Below, piece after piece: positions 24,299 to 32,422 of a DNA stretch of 36,283 nt (positions are counted from its first letter, which is position 1; the number at the start of each line of letters is the position of its first letter). The position numbers and the translations under genes are program-made. The notes below the pieces were generated by a model. That model was not told where the DNA came from. It ran no database searches and saw only the letters and a program-made list of their open reading frames with translations. The DNA is taken from the NCBI GenBank assembly GCA_934121905.1, contig CAKOVI010000013.1, positions 1 through 36,283 of the forward strand. The letters are read 5' to 3'. This stretch comes from an uncultured Clostridia bacterium (GTDB taxonomy: Bacteria > Bacillota > Clostridia > TANB77 > CAG-508).

Positions 24299-25528
24299 TT
24301 ATGCTATTTCTTTTATATTTACACTACGTACATGGTCAATTTTCTCCCATGTTGTATCTTGTTTAAATAAACATTTGAAGTTAATTAAAAGCCATGAACC
24401 CATAAATAATGGATAATATAATGCCCATTTTAACATTGGTTTTATTGGTTTCTTATCTAAATACATTGTAAATAATGCTGATAAGATTGGTAAGAAAAAT
24501 GTTGGTACTATATATCTTACTATGTTTAACATAAGTGTTGCTGTTGTCATGGTATCAAATGCGTAAATAAGGAAATTTGATAATAGTAATACCATTGATA
24601 CTATAAACATTGGTATACTTCCAATTATATATAATAGTCCATCAAAATTCATTATTGTTTTGTTTGTTTTTACTGCATTTGCTAGGTCTTTTGTATATAA
24701 TTTCATACATTGAATATGTCCTACTGTCCATCTTGTTCTTTGTGTCCATGATGCTTTGAATTTTTCTGGTTGTTCATCATATACTATTGCATCTGTTGCC
24801 CAACCTAATCTCTTGCCTTTTATTATTTGTTTTAGTGAAAACTCAATGTCTTCTGTTAATGTTTTTGTATCCCATCCTGTTTCTTTTACTAAGTCAAATT
24901 TTACCATAAATCCTGTTCCATTTAGTAGTGGTGATAGTCCTACATTGTATCTTGCTAAATGGTAAAATCTATGCATTGTCCAGTAGAAGAATGCATATCC
25001 TGCTGATACCCAACTTTCTGCTGGATTTTTTATGTCTTTATATCCTTGTACTACTTCTTCTCCTTGGCATAGTTTTCTGTTCATTACTTTTATGAAGTTT
25101 TTGTCTACTATGTTGTCTGCATCAAATACTAGAAATGCATCATAGTCTGCATTTTCTTCTATTTTTTGTTTTAAGAACCAGTTTAGAGCATATCCTTTTG
25201 TCTTTTTCGTTTCATCAAATCTTTTATATACTATTGCTCCTGCTTCTTTTGCGTATTTTGCAGTATTGTCTGTACAGTTGTCTGCTATTACGTAAATGTC
25301 GTATAAGTCTTTGTCGTAGTCTTGATTTTTTAAACTTTCTACTAAATTTGCTATTACTGTTTCTTCATTGTGTGCTGGTATTATTGCCATGAATTTGTGG
25401 TTTTTCTTTGTTAATAGTGGTTTTTCTTTAAATTTTATTAGTGCACATAAACTTATTGCTAGTTCGTATATCCAAAATACTACTATTAAGTATACAAGTG
25501 CTTGCCTTAATAAATATATATATTCCAT
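24299..25528 (-). CDS. Membrane glycosyltransferase, family 2
   Basis: 409 aa. A leading membrane helix (about 5-30) precedes a GT-A domain with AIIPAHNEETVIANLV, ADNCTDNT, the metal-binding FDADN (about residue 130), LTEDIEFS and the QRTRW motif (about 255). This is the set of processive or polyprenyl-linked GT2 enzymes such as BcsA/IcaA/DPMS-like. Two to three hydrophobic helices at the C-terminus (about 290-380) anchor it. It has its own promoter (25571-25599) and AAGGAG. The product could be a polysaccharide or a lipid-linked sugar for the GT39 neighbour. Confidence 0.88.
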   Translation of the reverse strand: MEYIYLLRQALVYLIVVFWIYELAISLCALIKFKEKPLLTKKNHKFMAIIPAHNEETVIANLVESLKNQDYDKDLYDIYVIADNCTDNTAKYAKEAGAIVYKRFDETKKTKGYALNWFLKQKIEENADYDAFLVFDADNIVDKNFIKVMNRKLCQGEEVVQGYKDIKNPAESWVSAGYAFFYWTMHRFYHLARYNVGLSPLLNGTGFMVKFDLVKETGWDTKTLTEDIEFSLKQIIKGKRLGWATDAIVYDEQPEKFKASWTQRTRWTVGHIQCMKLYTKDLANAVKTNKTIMNFDGLLYIIGSIPMFIVSMVLLLSNFLIYAFDTMTTATLMLNIVRYIVPTFFLPILSALFTMYLDKKPIKPMLKWALYYPLFMGSWLLINFKCLFKQDTTWEKIDHVRSVNIKEIA

Positions 25529-25570
25529 CTATTTCTCCTTCTCTTTTTATTTTATTTCACTACCTTTTAT

Positions 25571-25599
25571 ATTATACTATTGTTCATCGATTTTTGCAA
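25571..25599 (-). promoter_or_regulatory. Sigma-A promoter for the GT2 operon
   Basis: Minus strand: TTGCAA (25594-25599), 17-nt spacer, TATAAT (25571-25576). It lies between the spoIIE stop and the GT2 start. Confidence 0.65.
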
Positions 25600-25616
25600 T
25601 AATTTCATGGAAATAT

Positions 25617-28055
25617 TTACAATTTCTTAATAATTAGTTTACATACAAGTATGCTCATGTCATCTTTTATTTTTCCGAAGTTGTTGTCTACTGCTTCATT
25701 TAAAATGATGTCTGATATTTTTTGTGGATTATTTGTTTCCATATCTTCTAATAGATATTTTACCCATAATTCTTTATTTTTATATTCTACATTAGAGTCT
25801 AAAATTCCATCACTACACATAACTATTATGTCATTATTTTCTATGTCTTTATCGAACACGTCTGTACTAGCTTCCTTAATAACCCCTGCTGGTAGTGTAA
25901 GAGATTTGATAATTTGTATTTTTCTGTTATTTTTTATGTAAGTCGGACATGCTCCATTTTTTATAAATTCAATATTTCCTTTATATAAGTCTACTATTGC
26001 TATATCTAGTGTTGCAAAAACATCTTCAGATACATTTAATAAATTTGAATTTATTATGTCCACAGATGTCTCTCTTTCAAATCCTGAATTTAATAGTCTT
26101 TTTAGCATTGATATAACGATTTGACTACTTTTTCTGGCTTCTGGTCCTGACCCCATTCCATCACTAATTGCTAATAGATATTTTCCATCTTTTAATTTTG
26201 TTTGCAAAATACTGTCACCTGAAACTGTCATATCATCTTTTATTGCTATACTATGACCTATATCTAATATAAATTTGTCATCAGAAATAGCCTCATATTT
26301 TGTAACATTTTCTTTTTTTATTTCTTGTGTTTTTTGTATAATTATTTTTTCTCCAAGTACTTTTGTTAATATATTTTGAATTATTTCTTCATTTCCTTCT
26401 TTATCACTTTTTTCTGTATATAATTCAATTTTGTATCTTTCATTTTCTTTTTTACTTATTAAAATTTCTTGTACTAAAATTTCTTTTTGTTTTAATAATA
26501 TAGATATTTGTTCTTTTTTTTCGTTAAATGAATCATCATTAATTATTTCTTCGTCAATATCATTTGCAATCTCTGAAATTGCTTTTGAAACCCCATTTAA
26601 TTGCATTTCAAAGTTTTTCTTTTCTTCATCTAATTTGGCACTCCAAACAAAGCTTACTTTGCTTATTCTAAATGCTGAATTTATTGCTTCTGTCATTTTT
26701 TCTACATCTCTTGTTGTTTTTTCATCATTTTTATCAAAGCCTACTACATAGTTATTATTTCTCGCAAGAATTCTTAATACGTCTCTTTCTCTTAAAAATT
26801 GCTTGTCCATTAGTTCATCAAATATGTCTGATACAATTTTACTATCTACGTTTTCAATTGTCTCATATAAGATGTTGTCTTGTTTATATTCAATATTATT
26901 TAACAGTTCTGTTATAAATTTTTGTTTATTTTTTTCTTTTATATCATCTTCTGTAATTACTGTTGCTGCTACATTTTTATATGTATCTGCCATGTCTTTT
27001 ACAGCTTTTGATACATTATTTAGCTTATTTACTGTTTCTTTACTCCTATTTAGCCCTCTATTTGTTCCTACTGGTAAAAATTTGTCGTTTCCGACTACGT
27101 TTTCAATATTCAAATTTATATTTTTTGGTACTGCAAGTAATGCAATTCCTGCAATTAGTATTTCTTTAAATAAGATTAAATTTTGAACCATTCCATTTGC
27201 TACATATGAAAGCACTATATTTCCAAGTACAAATCCACAAATTACCCCAATTTTTCCAAATCTGTTTAAAATTCCTGCTATCATTCCAGATATTGCATAT
27301 GCTGCAACTACTATTGGTTCGTTATTTGCTATTATTCCTAATGTTACTCCAATTGTTGCTCCTGCTGTAGTTCCAATTAGTATGCCATTTTTCCATCCTA
27401 ATACTAATACTATAAAAATAGATAATACATTTCTTACAGAAAAGCCTAATATACTAAAATCTCCTAAGCTACATAGTGCAATTGATAATAGTAAGCTTGT
27501 CCCCAATACTTCTTCTATTGAAAATGCCATTTTATCATTATAATTTGTTATAACTGATAAAGAGTTTGCAAATATTTTGTAAAATATTGTTACTACTATT
27601 GACATTGATATTGCAACTAATAAATCATATGTTAAAAATTGCGTCATAAATATTTTTATAACATTTACTATTAAACTTGCAAAGAAAATTCTTTTTGATA
27701 ACATTACTTTTTCGTTTCTACTAGTATCGTTATATTTTGGTTCTTTTATAAAAAAACTTGCAAAAAAGATTAATAATGTAATTATAAAATTTATGCTTCC
27801 ACTTACTCCTAATTTTATCGCATTTCCTATTAATCCTAATACCACTACTGCAATTACTGGTATTTCTGTCGCTACACTCGCAGCAATTATTGCTAAACTA
27901 AATGGCGATACTCCATACCCCATATTTACCATTGAGACCATTAAGGTTACTATATATAATATTATATACTTTTTTGAAATTACATTGGCTAATATATATT
28001 TTTTATTGCCTATTTCTTCTTTTGTTTTTTCTGTTTCATTTATGTTTTGAAACAC
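25617..28055 (-). CDS. spoIIE: Stage II sporulation protein E (PP2C phosphatase)
   Basis: About 812 aa. SpoIIE dephosphorylates the anti-anti-sigma factor SpoIIAA in the forespore, activating SigF, and helps place the asymmetric septum. The N-terminal third (to about residue 320) holds about ten membrane helices. A helical linker region follows, then the C-terminal PP2C domain with GDS, ISDGMGSGPEA, TLDIAIVDL, GACPTY, IVMCSDGILDSN and DDMSIL, supplying the metal-binding aspartates. The frame continues to an ATG at 28085, but that ATG lacks an RBS; GTG at 28055 has GAGGTGG upstream, so I prefer it. A perfect Spo0A box lies about 160 nt upstream at 28215-28223. Confidence 0.93.
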   Translation of the reverse strand: MFQNINETEKTKEEIGNKKYILANVISKKYIILYIVTLMVSMVNMGYGVSPFSLAIIAASVATEIPVIAVVVLGLIGNAIKLGVSGSINFIITLLIFFASFFIKEPKYNDTSRNEKVMLSKRIFFASLIVNVIKIFMTQFLTYDLLVAISMSIVVTIFYKIFANSLSVITNYNDKMAFSIEEVLGTSLLLSIALCSLGDFSILGFSVRNVLSIFIVLVLGWKNGILIGTTAGATIGVTLGIIANNEPIVVAAYAISGMIAGILNRFGKIGVICGFVLGNIVLSYVANGMVQNLILFKEILIAGIALLAVPKNINLNIENVVGNDKFLPVGTNRGLNRSKETVNKLNNVSKAVKDMADTYKNVAATVITEDDIKEKNKQKFITELLNNIEYKQDNILYETIENVDSKIVSDIFDELMDKQFLRERDVLRILARNNNYVVGFDKNDEKTTRDVEKMTEAINSAFRISKVSFVWSAKLDEEKKNFEMQLNGVSKAISEIANDIDEEIINDDSFNEKKEQISILLKQKEILVQEILISKKENERYKIELYTEKSDKEGNEEIIQNILTKVLGEKIIIQKTQEIKKENVTKYEAISDDKFILDIGHSIAIKDDMTVSGDSILQTKLKDGKYLLAISDGMGSGPEARKSSQIVISMLKRLLNSGFERETSVDIINSNLLNVSEDVFATLDIAIVDLYKGNIEFIKNGACPTYIKNNRKIQIIKSLTLPAGVIKEASTDVFDKDIENNDIIVMCSDGILDSNVEYKNKELWVKYLLEDMETNNPQKISDIILNEAVDNNFGKIKDDMSILVCKLIIKKL

Positions 28056-28214
28056 TTTTACCACCTCTTCTTTTTTTAATAACATTTTACTACTTGTCTT
28101 TTGATTTTTTTGTCTTTTTTAGTATGCTAGTTAAAAAAAGTTTTTTACATATATTGCCTTTTTTATACTACATTTTTCCTCTTCTTTGGTTTTGCGTTTT
28201 TTATTTTATTATAG

Positions 28215-28223
28215 TTTGTCGAA
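28215..28223. promoter_or_regulatory. Spo0A box upstream of spoIIE
   Basis: TTTGTCGAA is a perfect match to the Spo0A consensus. On the minus strand it is followed by CTATAAT, so a -10 may lie immediately downstream. spoIIE is a known direct Spo0A target in Bacillus subtilis; a full promoter cannot be resolved by eye. Confidence 0.65.
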
Positions 28224-28264
28224 AATTACAATATTTTTGGGTAAAAAATTTGATGTTTGTAAAA

Positions 28265-28292
28265 AAAAATAGCAAGTATTATTGCTATTTTT
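28265..28292 (-). terminator. Terminator after the RHH gene
   Basis: Perfect 11-bp stem AAAAATAGCAA (28265-28275) / TTGCTATTTTT (28282-28292), 6-nt loop, followed on the minus strand by nine T. Confidence 0.85.
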
Positions 28293-28303
28293 AATGATAT
28301 TTT

Positions 28304-28678
28304 TTAATTCTTTATATAGTATTCTTTAACCTTAAAAGCCCTACCATCATATTTATCCAAAAATTCCTTAATACTACCATTTACCAATCTGCTAAAAGAT
28401 ATTCCTGTTTCATCTTTTAATCTAATAAGTTCTTCATAAAATTCTTCTCTAAGCATAATTGAACGATATATTGAATCTGTTTTATATGGCTTTTTATAAT
28501 ACTTAACTCTATCTTTATGTAGCAAAGATGTTTCAATGCAAACATTTATTAATTTGCTTACAGATGCATCATAAACATTATCAGATAAGTATTGTAATTT
28601 ATTATATAAATCTTCATCTATATGTAAACTTCTGGTTATCAAATTTCCTTTTTTATATAATCTTTGTATTGGCTCCAT
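28304..28678 (-). CDS. Single-chain tandem ribbon-helix-helix DNA-binding protein
   Basis: 124 aa. Two copies of a ribbon-helix-helix unit in one chain: RSLHIDEDLYNKLQYLSDN with SKLINVCIETSL (about 16-55) and RSIMLREEFYEELIRLKDE with SRLVNGSIKEFL (about 72-108). Normally two such chains dimerise; here one chain may bind DNA alone. A start 14 codons upstream is in frame, but the ATG at 28678 has AGGAGGTG just before it. Repeated TTATACAA sites upstream suggest autoregulation. No toxin-like partner gene is adjacent. Family assignment is by pattern, not search. Confidence 0.65.
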   Translation of the reverse strand: MEPIQRLYKKGNLITRSLHIDEDLYNKLQYLSDNVYDASVSKLINVCIETSLLHKDRVKYYKKPYKTDSIYRSIMLREEFYEELIRLKDETGISFSRLVNGSIKEFLDKYDGRAFKVKEYYIKN

Positions 28679-28691
28679 GTTGCACCTCCTG

Positions 28692-28767
28692 TTATACAAT
28701 AATATACTAAAATTATACAAAATAATTCCATCTAATTATACTAGATAGTTTGGTACATTATTGTATA
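28692..28767. promoter_or_regulatory. Iterated operator-like sites upstream of the RHH gene
   Basis: TTATACAA occurs at 28692-28699 and 28713-28720 (21 bp apart, two helical turns), TTATACTA at 28736-28743, and the inverse TTGTATA at 28761-28767. Also 28693-28707 and 28753-28767 form an inverted repeat with 14 of 15 positions matching. Candidate binding sites for the RHH protein. Confidence 0.45.
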
Positions 28768-28790
28768 GTAGGTGGTTTATAAAACAAAAA

Positions 28791-28824
28791 AAAAAATGCT
28801 TATCCATTTGGCTAAGCATTTTTT
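28791..28824 (-). terminator. Terminator after the acidic membrane protein gene
   Basis: Perfect 12-bp stem AAAAAATGCTTA (28791-28802) / TAAGCATTTTTT (28813-28824), 10-nt loop, followed on the minus strand by a T-rich tail. Confidence 0.85.
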
Positions 28825-28828
28825 TACT

Positions 28829-29134
28829 TTATTCTGTTACTTCTCCACTTTCATCACCATTATTTTCTGTCTCAGTATTGCTTTGTGTTTCTTGATTTTC
28901 TGATGTTTCAGAATTTTGGCTATTTTCTTGGTTTTCTTCTGCTGAATTATTATCTGATTCTTCTGTTTCATTGTTTTCTTCATTAGTTGTTGTTTCTTCA
29001 GCTGAAGAGTTATTATTTGTTGTAGTATTTGTATTATCAGATTTATTCATCCAAACTATTCCTACAATTAATAAAATTAAAATTACAACCATTGCTAAAA
29101 TTTTTAATAATTCAATTTTTGTATCTTTATCCAT
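28829..29134 (-). CDS. Small membrane-anchored protein with acidic disordered tail
   Basis: 101 aa. A short cytoplasmic start (MDKDTKIELLKI) leads to one membrane helix (about 10-29, LAMVVILILLIVGIVWMN) and a low-complexity tail of Asn, Thr, Ser, Glu and Gln (about 32-101) with almost no hydrophobic residues. The tail is probably outside and disordered. An upstream in-frame start would add 14 basic residues, but the ATG at 29134 has the better site (AGAGGAATGGAAG). It is a single-gene unit with promoter 29167-29195 and a strong terminator. No family is recognised. Confidence 0.7.
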   Translation of the reverse strand: MDKDTKIELLKILAMVVILILLIVGIVWMNKSDNTNTTTNNNSSAEETTTNEENNETEESDNNSAEENQENSQNSETSENQETQSNTETENNGDESGEVTE

Positions 29135-29166
29135 CTTCCATTCCTCTTTCTTTTTGTTTTTTTCCA

Positions 29167-29195
29167 ATTTTAGCATAAACCTTTTTCTTTGACAA
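29167..29195 (-). promoter_or_regulatory. Extended -10 promoter for the small membrane protein
   Basis: Minus strand: TTGTCA (29190-29195), 17-nt spacer ending TGC, TAAAAT (29167-29172). The TGn makes an extended -10. Confidence 0.6.
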
Positions 29196-29222
29196 GTACT
29201 AATTTAATATTTCACAAAATGT

Positions 29223-31764
29223 TCACATTTTATTTACTTTCTTAAAAATCTCCATAACAACCAAAACTGGTATTGCTAGCAAAAATAATGCACCAATATT
29301 TTCAATAGAAATTGTAGTTAATTTAAAAATATTAGCCATTTCTTGGCTTCTAACTATAATAACTTGTAAACAAAGAGTTATAATAATTGAAATCATCAAA
29401 AATCTATTATTGTTTCCTGTTATCTTAAAAAGTGACAACCTTTCACTTCTACAATTAAATATTTGTATATTTTCGATAATAACCATAAGTGTTAACAAAT
29501 ATGTTCTAACTAATACTATATCTAAATTTTTTATTTTATACAAATAAAAATAAAATATAAACTCAATAACAGACATTGTAATTGCTGAAACCAAAATTTC
29601 ATTTATCATTAATTTATCAAAGATTTTCTGTTTTTTTACTTTCTTACTTAATACATCTTCTTTGTCTTTTTCAAAAGCTAAAGCATCTCCTTGCACTCCA
29701 TTTGTAATTAAATTTAGCCATAACAATTGGATTGCAACTAGTGGAATTGGTAAGTTGAAAATTATTGCTAATACAAACAAAATTATTTCAGAAAAGCCTG
29801 TTGATAGTAGCAAATATATAACTTTTCTTATATTGTTGTATGCTCTTCTTCCTTCTTCAACTCCTTTAATAATACTAGAAAAGTTGTCATCCGTAATTAT
29901 CATGTTACCTGTATCTTTTGCAATATCTGTTCCGCTTCCCATTGCAACTCCGATATTTGCGGCCTTTAAAGCTGGTACATCATTTACACCATCACCAGTT
30001 ACAGCAACAAATTCATCACTTGCTTTAAGGTTATTTACAATTTCTAATTTTTCCATCGGAGTTACTCTTGAATAAATCTTATTTATATTTAACTTTTTTC
30101 CAATTGCTTCTGCGGTATTTTTCTGGTCACCTGTTATCATTATAGTTTTTATTCCTGCTTTTCTACACATATCTACCGCTTCTGGAACGCCTTCTCTTAT
30201 CGGATCAATAAATCCTACTAATCCTAAAAATGTTAGTCCTTTAATATCTTCTTCCTTATATTCTTGCATATTTTTTATTTCTTTTTCCTTTAGTCTTGCA
30301 ACCCCTATTACTCTATATCCTTCATTTGCTAAATTTTCATTTTGTCTTAATATTCTACCTTTATCAAGCATTTCCTCTTTCCCATTAATATTCATGTATT
30401 CACAAAAATCTAAAATCTTTTCTGGTGCACCTTTTACAGTAACATATACTTTGCCATTTTCTTCAAAAAATACAGCCGAATATTTTAGTACTGGTTCATA
30501 TGCAATTCTATAAACTAATTTTGCCTTATTTTTTACAGATGCTTTTAAGCCTAATGCAAGAAATGCAGTGTCTATAGCATCACCTGTATGAATCCATTTG
30601 TTGTCCTCGATTTTTAAAGTTGCTTCATTGTTTATAGTTCCCATAAGACTCAAATCTCTTATTTCATTTGCAATATTGCCCTCATATTCAATTTGTCCAA
30701 TATCATTATATCCTGTTCCTCTAACATATGCTGTTTCATTTGATGGTAATATGATTTTTTTTGCAGTCTGTTCATTTGCTGTCAAAGTTCCAGTTTTATC
30801 TGTTGCAATCACACTGCAACTTCCTAAACTTTCAACTGAATTTAACTTTTTTATAATAACATTTTTCCTTGCCATTTTGGTTGACGCAATCGATAAAACA
30901 ATAGTCATAGCAATTGACAAACCTTCTGGAATTGCAGATATTGTAAGAGCAATCACTGCTGAAAAAATTTCCGAAATGGCATAATTTTTTAAATATAAAA
31001 CTACAGCAAGTACAATAGCTAGAAATATAAAACCTATACTTATTTGTTTTGAGAATTTATCTATTTTTATCGTAAGTGGTGATTTAGTGTTTTCAGTATA
31101 TAAAACATTTTCTGCAACCTTACCAAATTCCGTATTCTTCCCTGTTGCAATTACAACTCCTTTCCCTCTTCCATTTGTAACTACTGTACCTGCAAATGCC
31201 ATGTTTATCCTATCTGCTAATTCTGTATTTTTTTCTAGTTTATCTGTTATTTTATTTTTTGGATTTGTTTCTCCGTGTTAAAATAGATTCATCTATACTC
31301 AAATTTTTAGTTTCTATTAATCTCAAATCTGCTGGAATTTTACTTCCTGATTCTAAATCAACAATATCTCCTAATACTATATCTTCTGAATTTATTTCTT
31401 TAACCTTTCCATCTCTTATTACTTTTGTTTTAATTTTTATCATATTTTGCAACTTTTCTGCACTTTTTTCAGAATTCCATTCTTGTGTTGTTCCAATTAT
31501 AGCATTTATTGCTATTACAATAAAAATAAATATTGCATCAGCATAACTTCTAATCACAATTGAAAAAATTGCTGCTACAACTAAAATTAAAATTATTGGA
31601 CTCCAAAATTGTTGTAAAAATATTTGTCCTAATGTTTTCTTTTTTCCTTTTGGTATTTCATTTTTTCCGTCTTTTTTTATCTGTTCATCTGCTTGTTTTT
31701 GTGTTATACCCTCAGTTTTGCTATTTAAAACTTTTAGCACATTTTCAATGCTATCATTCCACAT
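29223..31764 (-). pseudogene. Frameshifted P2-type (calcium) cation-transporting ATPase
   Basis: Two frames, 31252-31764 (N-terminal) and 29223-31202 plus its upstream extension, together encode one P-type ATPase of about 846 aa. The N-part ends LSIDESILT then goes out of frame; deleting the single G at 31275 (plus strand) restores ILTGETNPKNKITDKLEKN, which joins smoothly to INMAFAGTVVTNGRGKG. The break is therefore one extra base inside the TGE motif of the actuator domain. Remaining motifs are intact: DKTGTLT (phosphorylated Asp), the nucleotide-binding region, ITGDQ, and GDGVNDVPALK, with C-terminal membrane helices. ATG 31764 has AGAGGAGTG; the frame extends to TTG 31836-31838 without an RBS. 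Either a true pseudogene or a sequencing/assembly error; the other features look functional. Confidence 0.88.
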
Positions 31765-31855
31765 CTTTAACTTCACTCCTCTTTTGCTATAGTATTTCCT
31801 AAAATAGCCAGTTTTATAATTCTTTTTGTAAAATTTCAAGAACCTACATTAATTC

Positions 31856-31882
31856 ACACAAAAAGACATTTTTCATAATATA
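31856..31882 (+). promoter_or_regulatory. Possible mother-cell (SigK-like) promoter for the Cys-rich gene
   Basis: Plus strand: AC (31856-31857), 16-nt spacer, CATAATATA (31874-31882), close to the SigK pattern AC-N17-CATANNNTA. No TTGACA/TATAAT pair is better placed. Tentative because the region is AT-rich. Confidence 0.3.
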
Positions 31883-31887
31883 TATTA

Positions 31888-31901
31888 AGCAATTAATTGC
31901 T
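31888..31901. promoter_or_regulatory. Perfect 14-bp palindrome before the Cys-rich gene
   Basis: AGCAATTAATTGCT reads the same on both strands. It lies about 25 nt upstream of the ATG at 31927, between the candidate promoter and the GGAGG site, and 124 nt from the divergent ATPase start. It could be an operator. Confidence 0.4.
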
Positions 31902-31926
31902 AAAATAATTATGGAGGACTATTAAA

Positions 31927-32373
31927 ATGGAAGATAATAATATGAATTTAAATATGGAAATTCAAAAACCAAGACCACATTGTCCTTGTTTTGATGTAAA
32001 TGGTTTAATTTCAAATGGAAAACAATTTGATTTAGATATAACTTTACCAGAAGATTCTAGAGATGTTGTATTTGGAACTGTTAAAAATGTATTTAAAGAG
32101 CCTATAAAAGATGCTGTTGTAAAATTAATAGAAATTGATTTTGGTAAAGACGGAAGAAAAAAGAGAGTTCCTGTATCTCATACTTTTACAGATGAACATG
32201 GTGAGTTTGTTTTTGGTCCACTTTGCCCTGGTAAAAAATATGCTATTGATATTTGGGTAAATGATGTTCGTCATTATAATATGGATTTTAAAGGACATCA
32301 TGAAGGAAAATGCCTAAGAGGTATGCCAAGTGAAAAATGTGATTGTAAAATAGATAATCCTTGTGGTAAATAG
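31927..32373 (+). CDS. Cys-rich protein with carboxypeptidase-regulatory-like domain
   Basis: 148 aa, one of only two plus-strand genes. The centre (about 50-115: VVFGTVKNVFKEPIKDAVVKL, then FTDEHGEFVFGPLCPGKKYAIDIW) is a CarboxypepD_reg-like beta-sandwich. Flanking Cys pairs are HCPCFD (about residue 19-21) and a C-terminal tail with GKCLRG, EKCDCK and NPCGK. No signal peptide. Clostridia encode similar proteins that may belong to spore or cell surfaces; the Cys tail suggests cross-linking or metal binding. GGAGG precedes the ATG. A strong terminator follows. Sporulation link is inferred from a weak promoter match only. Confidence 0.8.
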   Translation: MEDNNMNLNMEIQKPRPHCPCFDVNGLISNGKQFDLDITLPEDSRDVVFGTVKNVFKEPIKDAVVKLIEIDFGKDGRKKRVPVSHTFTDEHGEFVFGPLCPGKKYAIDIWVNDVRHYNMDFKGHHEGKCLRGMPSEKCDCKIDNPCGK

Positions 32374-32389
32374 CATTTTTTCTAAAAAA

Positions 32390-32417
32390 ATTCATGCTAG
32401 CTTTTTCTAGCATGAAT
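32390..32417. terminator. Bidirectional terminator between the Cys-rich and DnaB-like genes
   Basis: Perfect 11-bp stem ATTCATGCTAG (32390-32400) / CTAGCATGAAT (32407-32417), 6-nt loop. CTTTTTT follows on the plus strand and TTTTTTT on the minus strand. Confidence 0.88.
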
Positions 32418-32422
32418 CTTTT

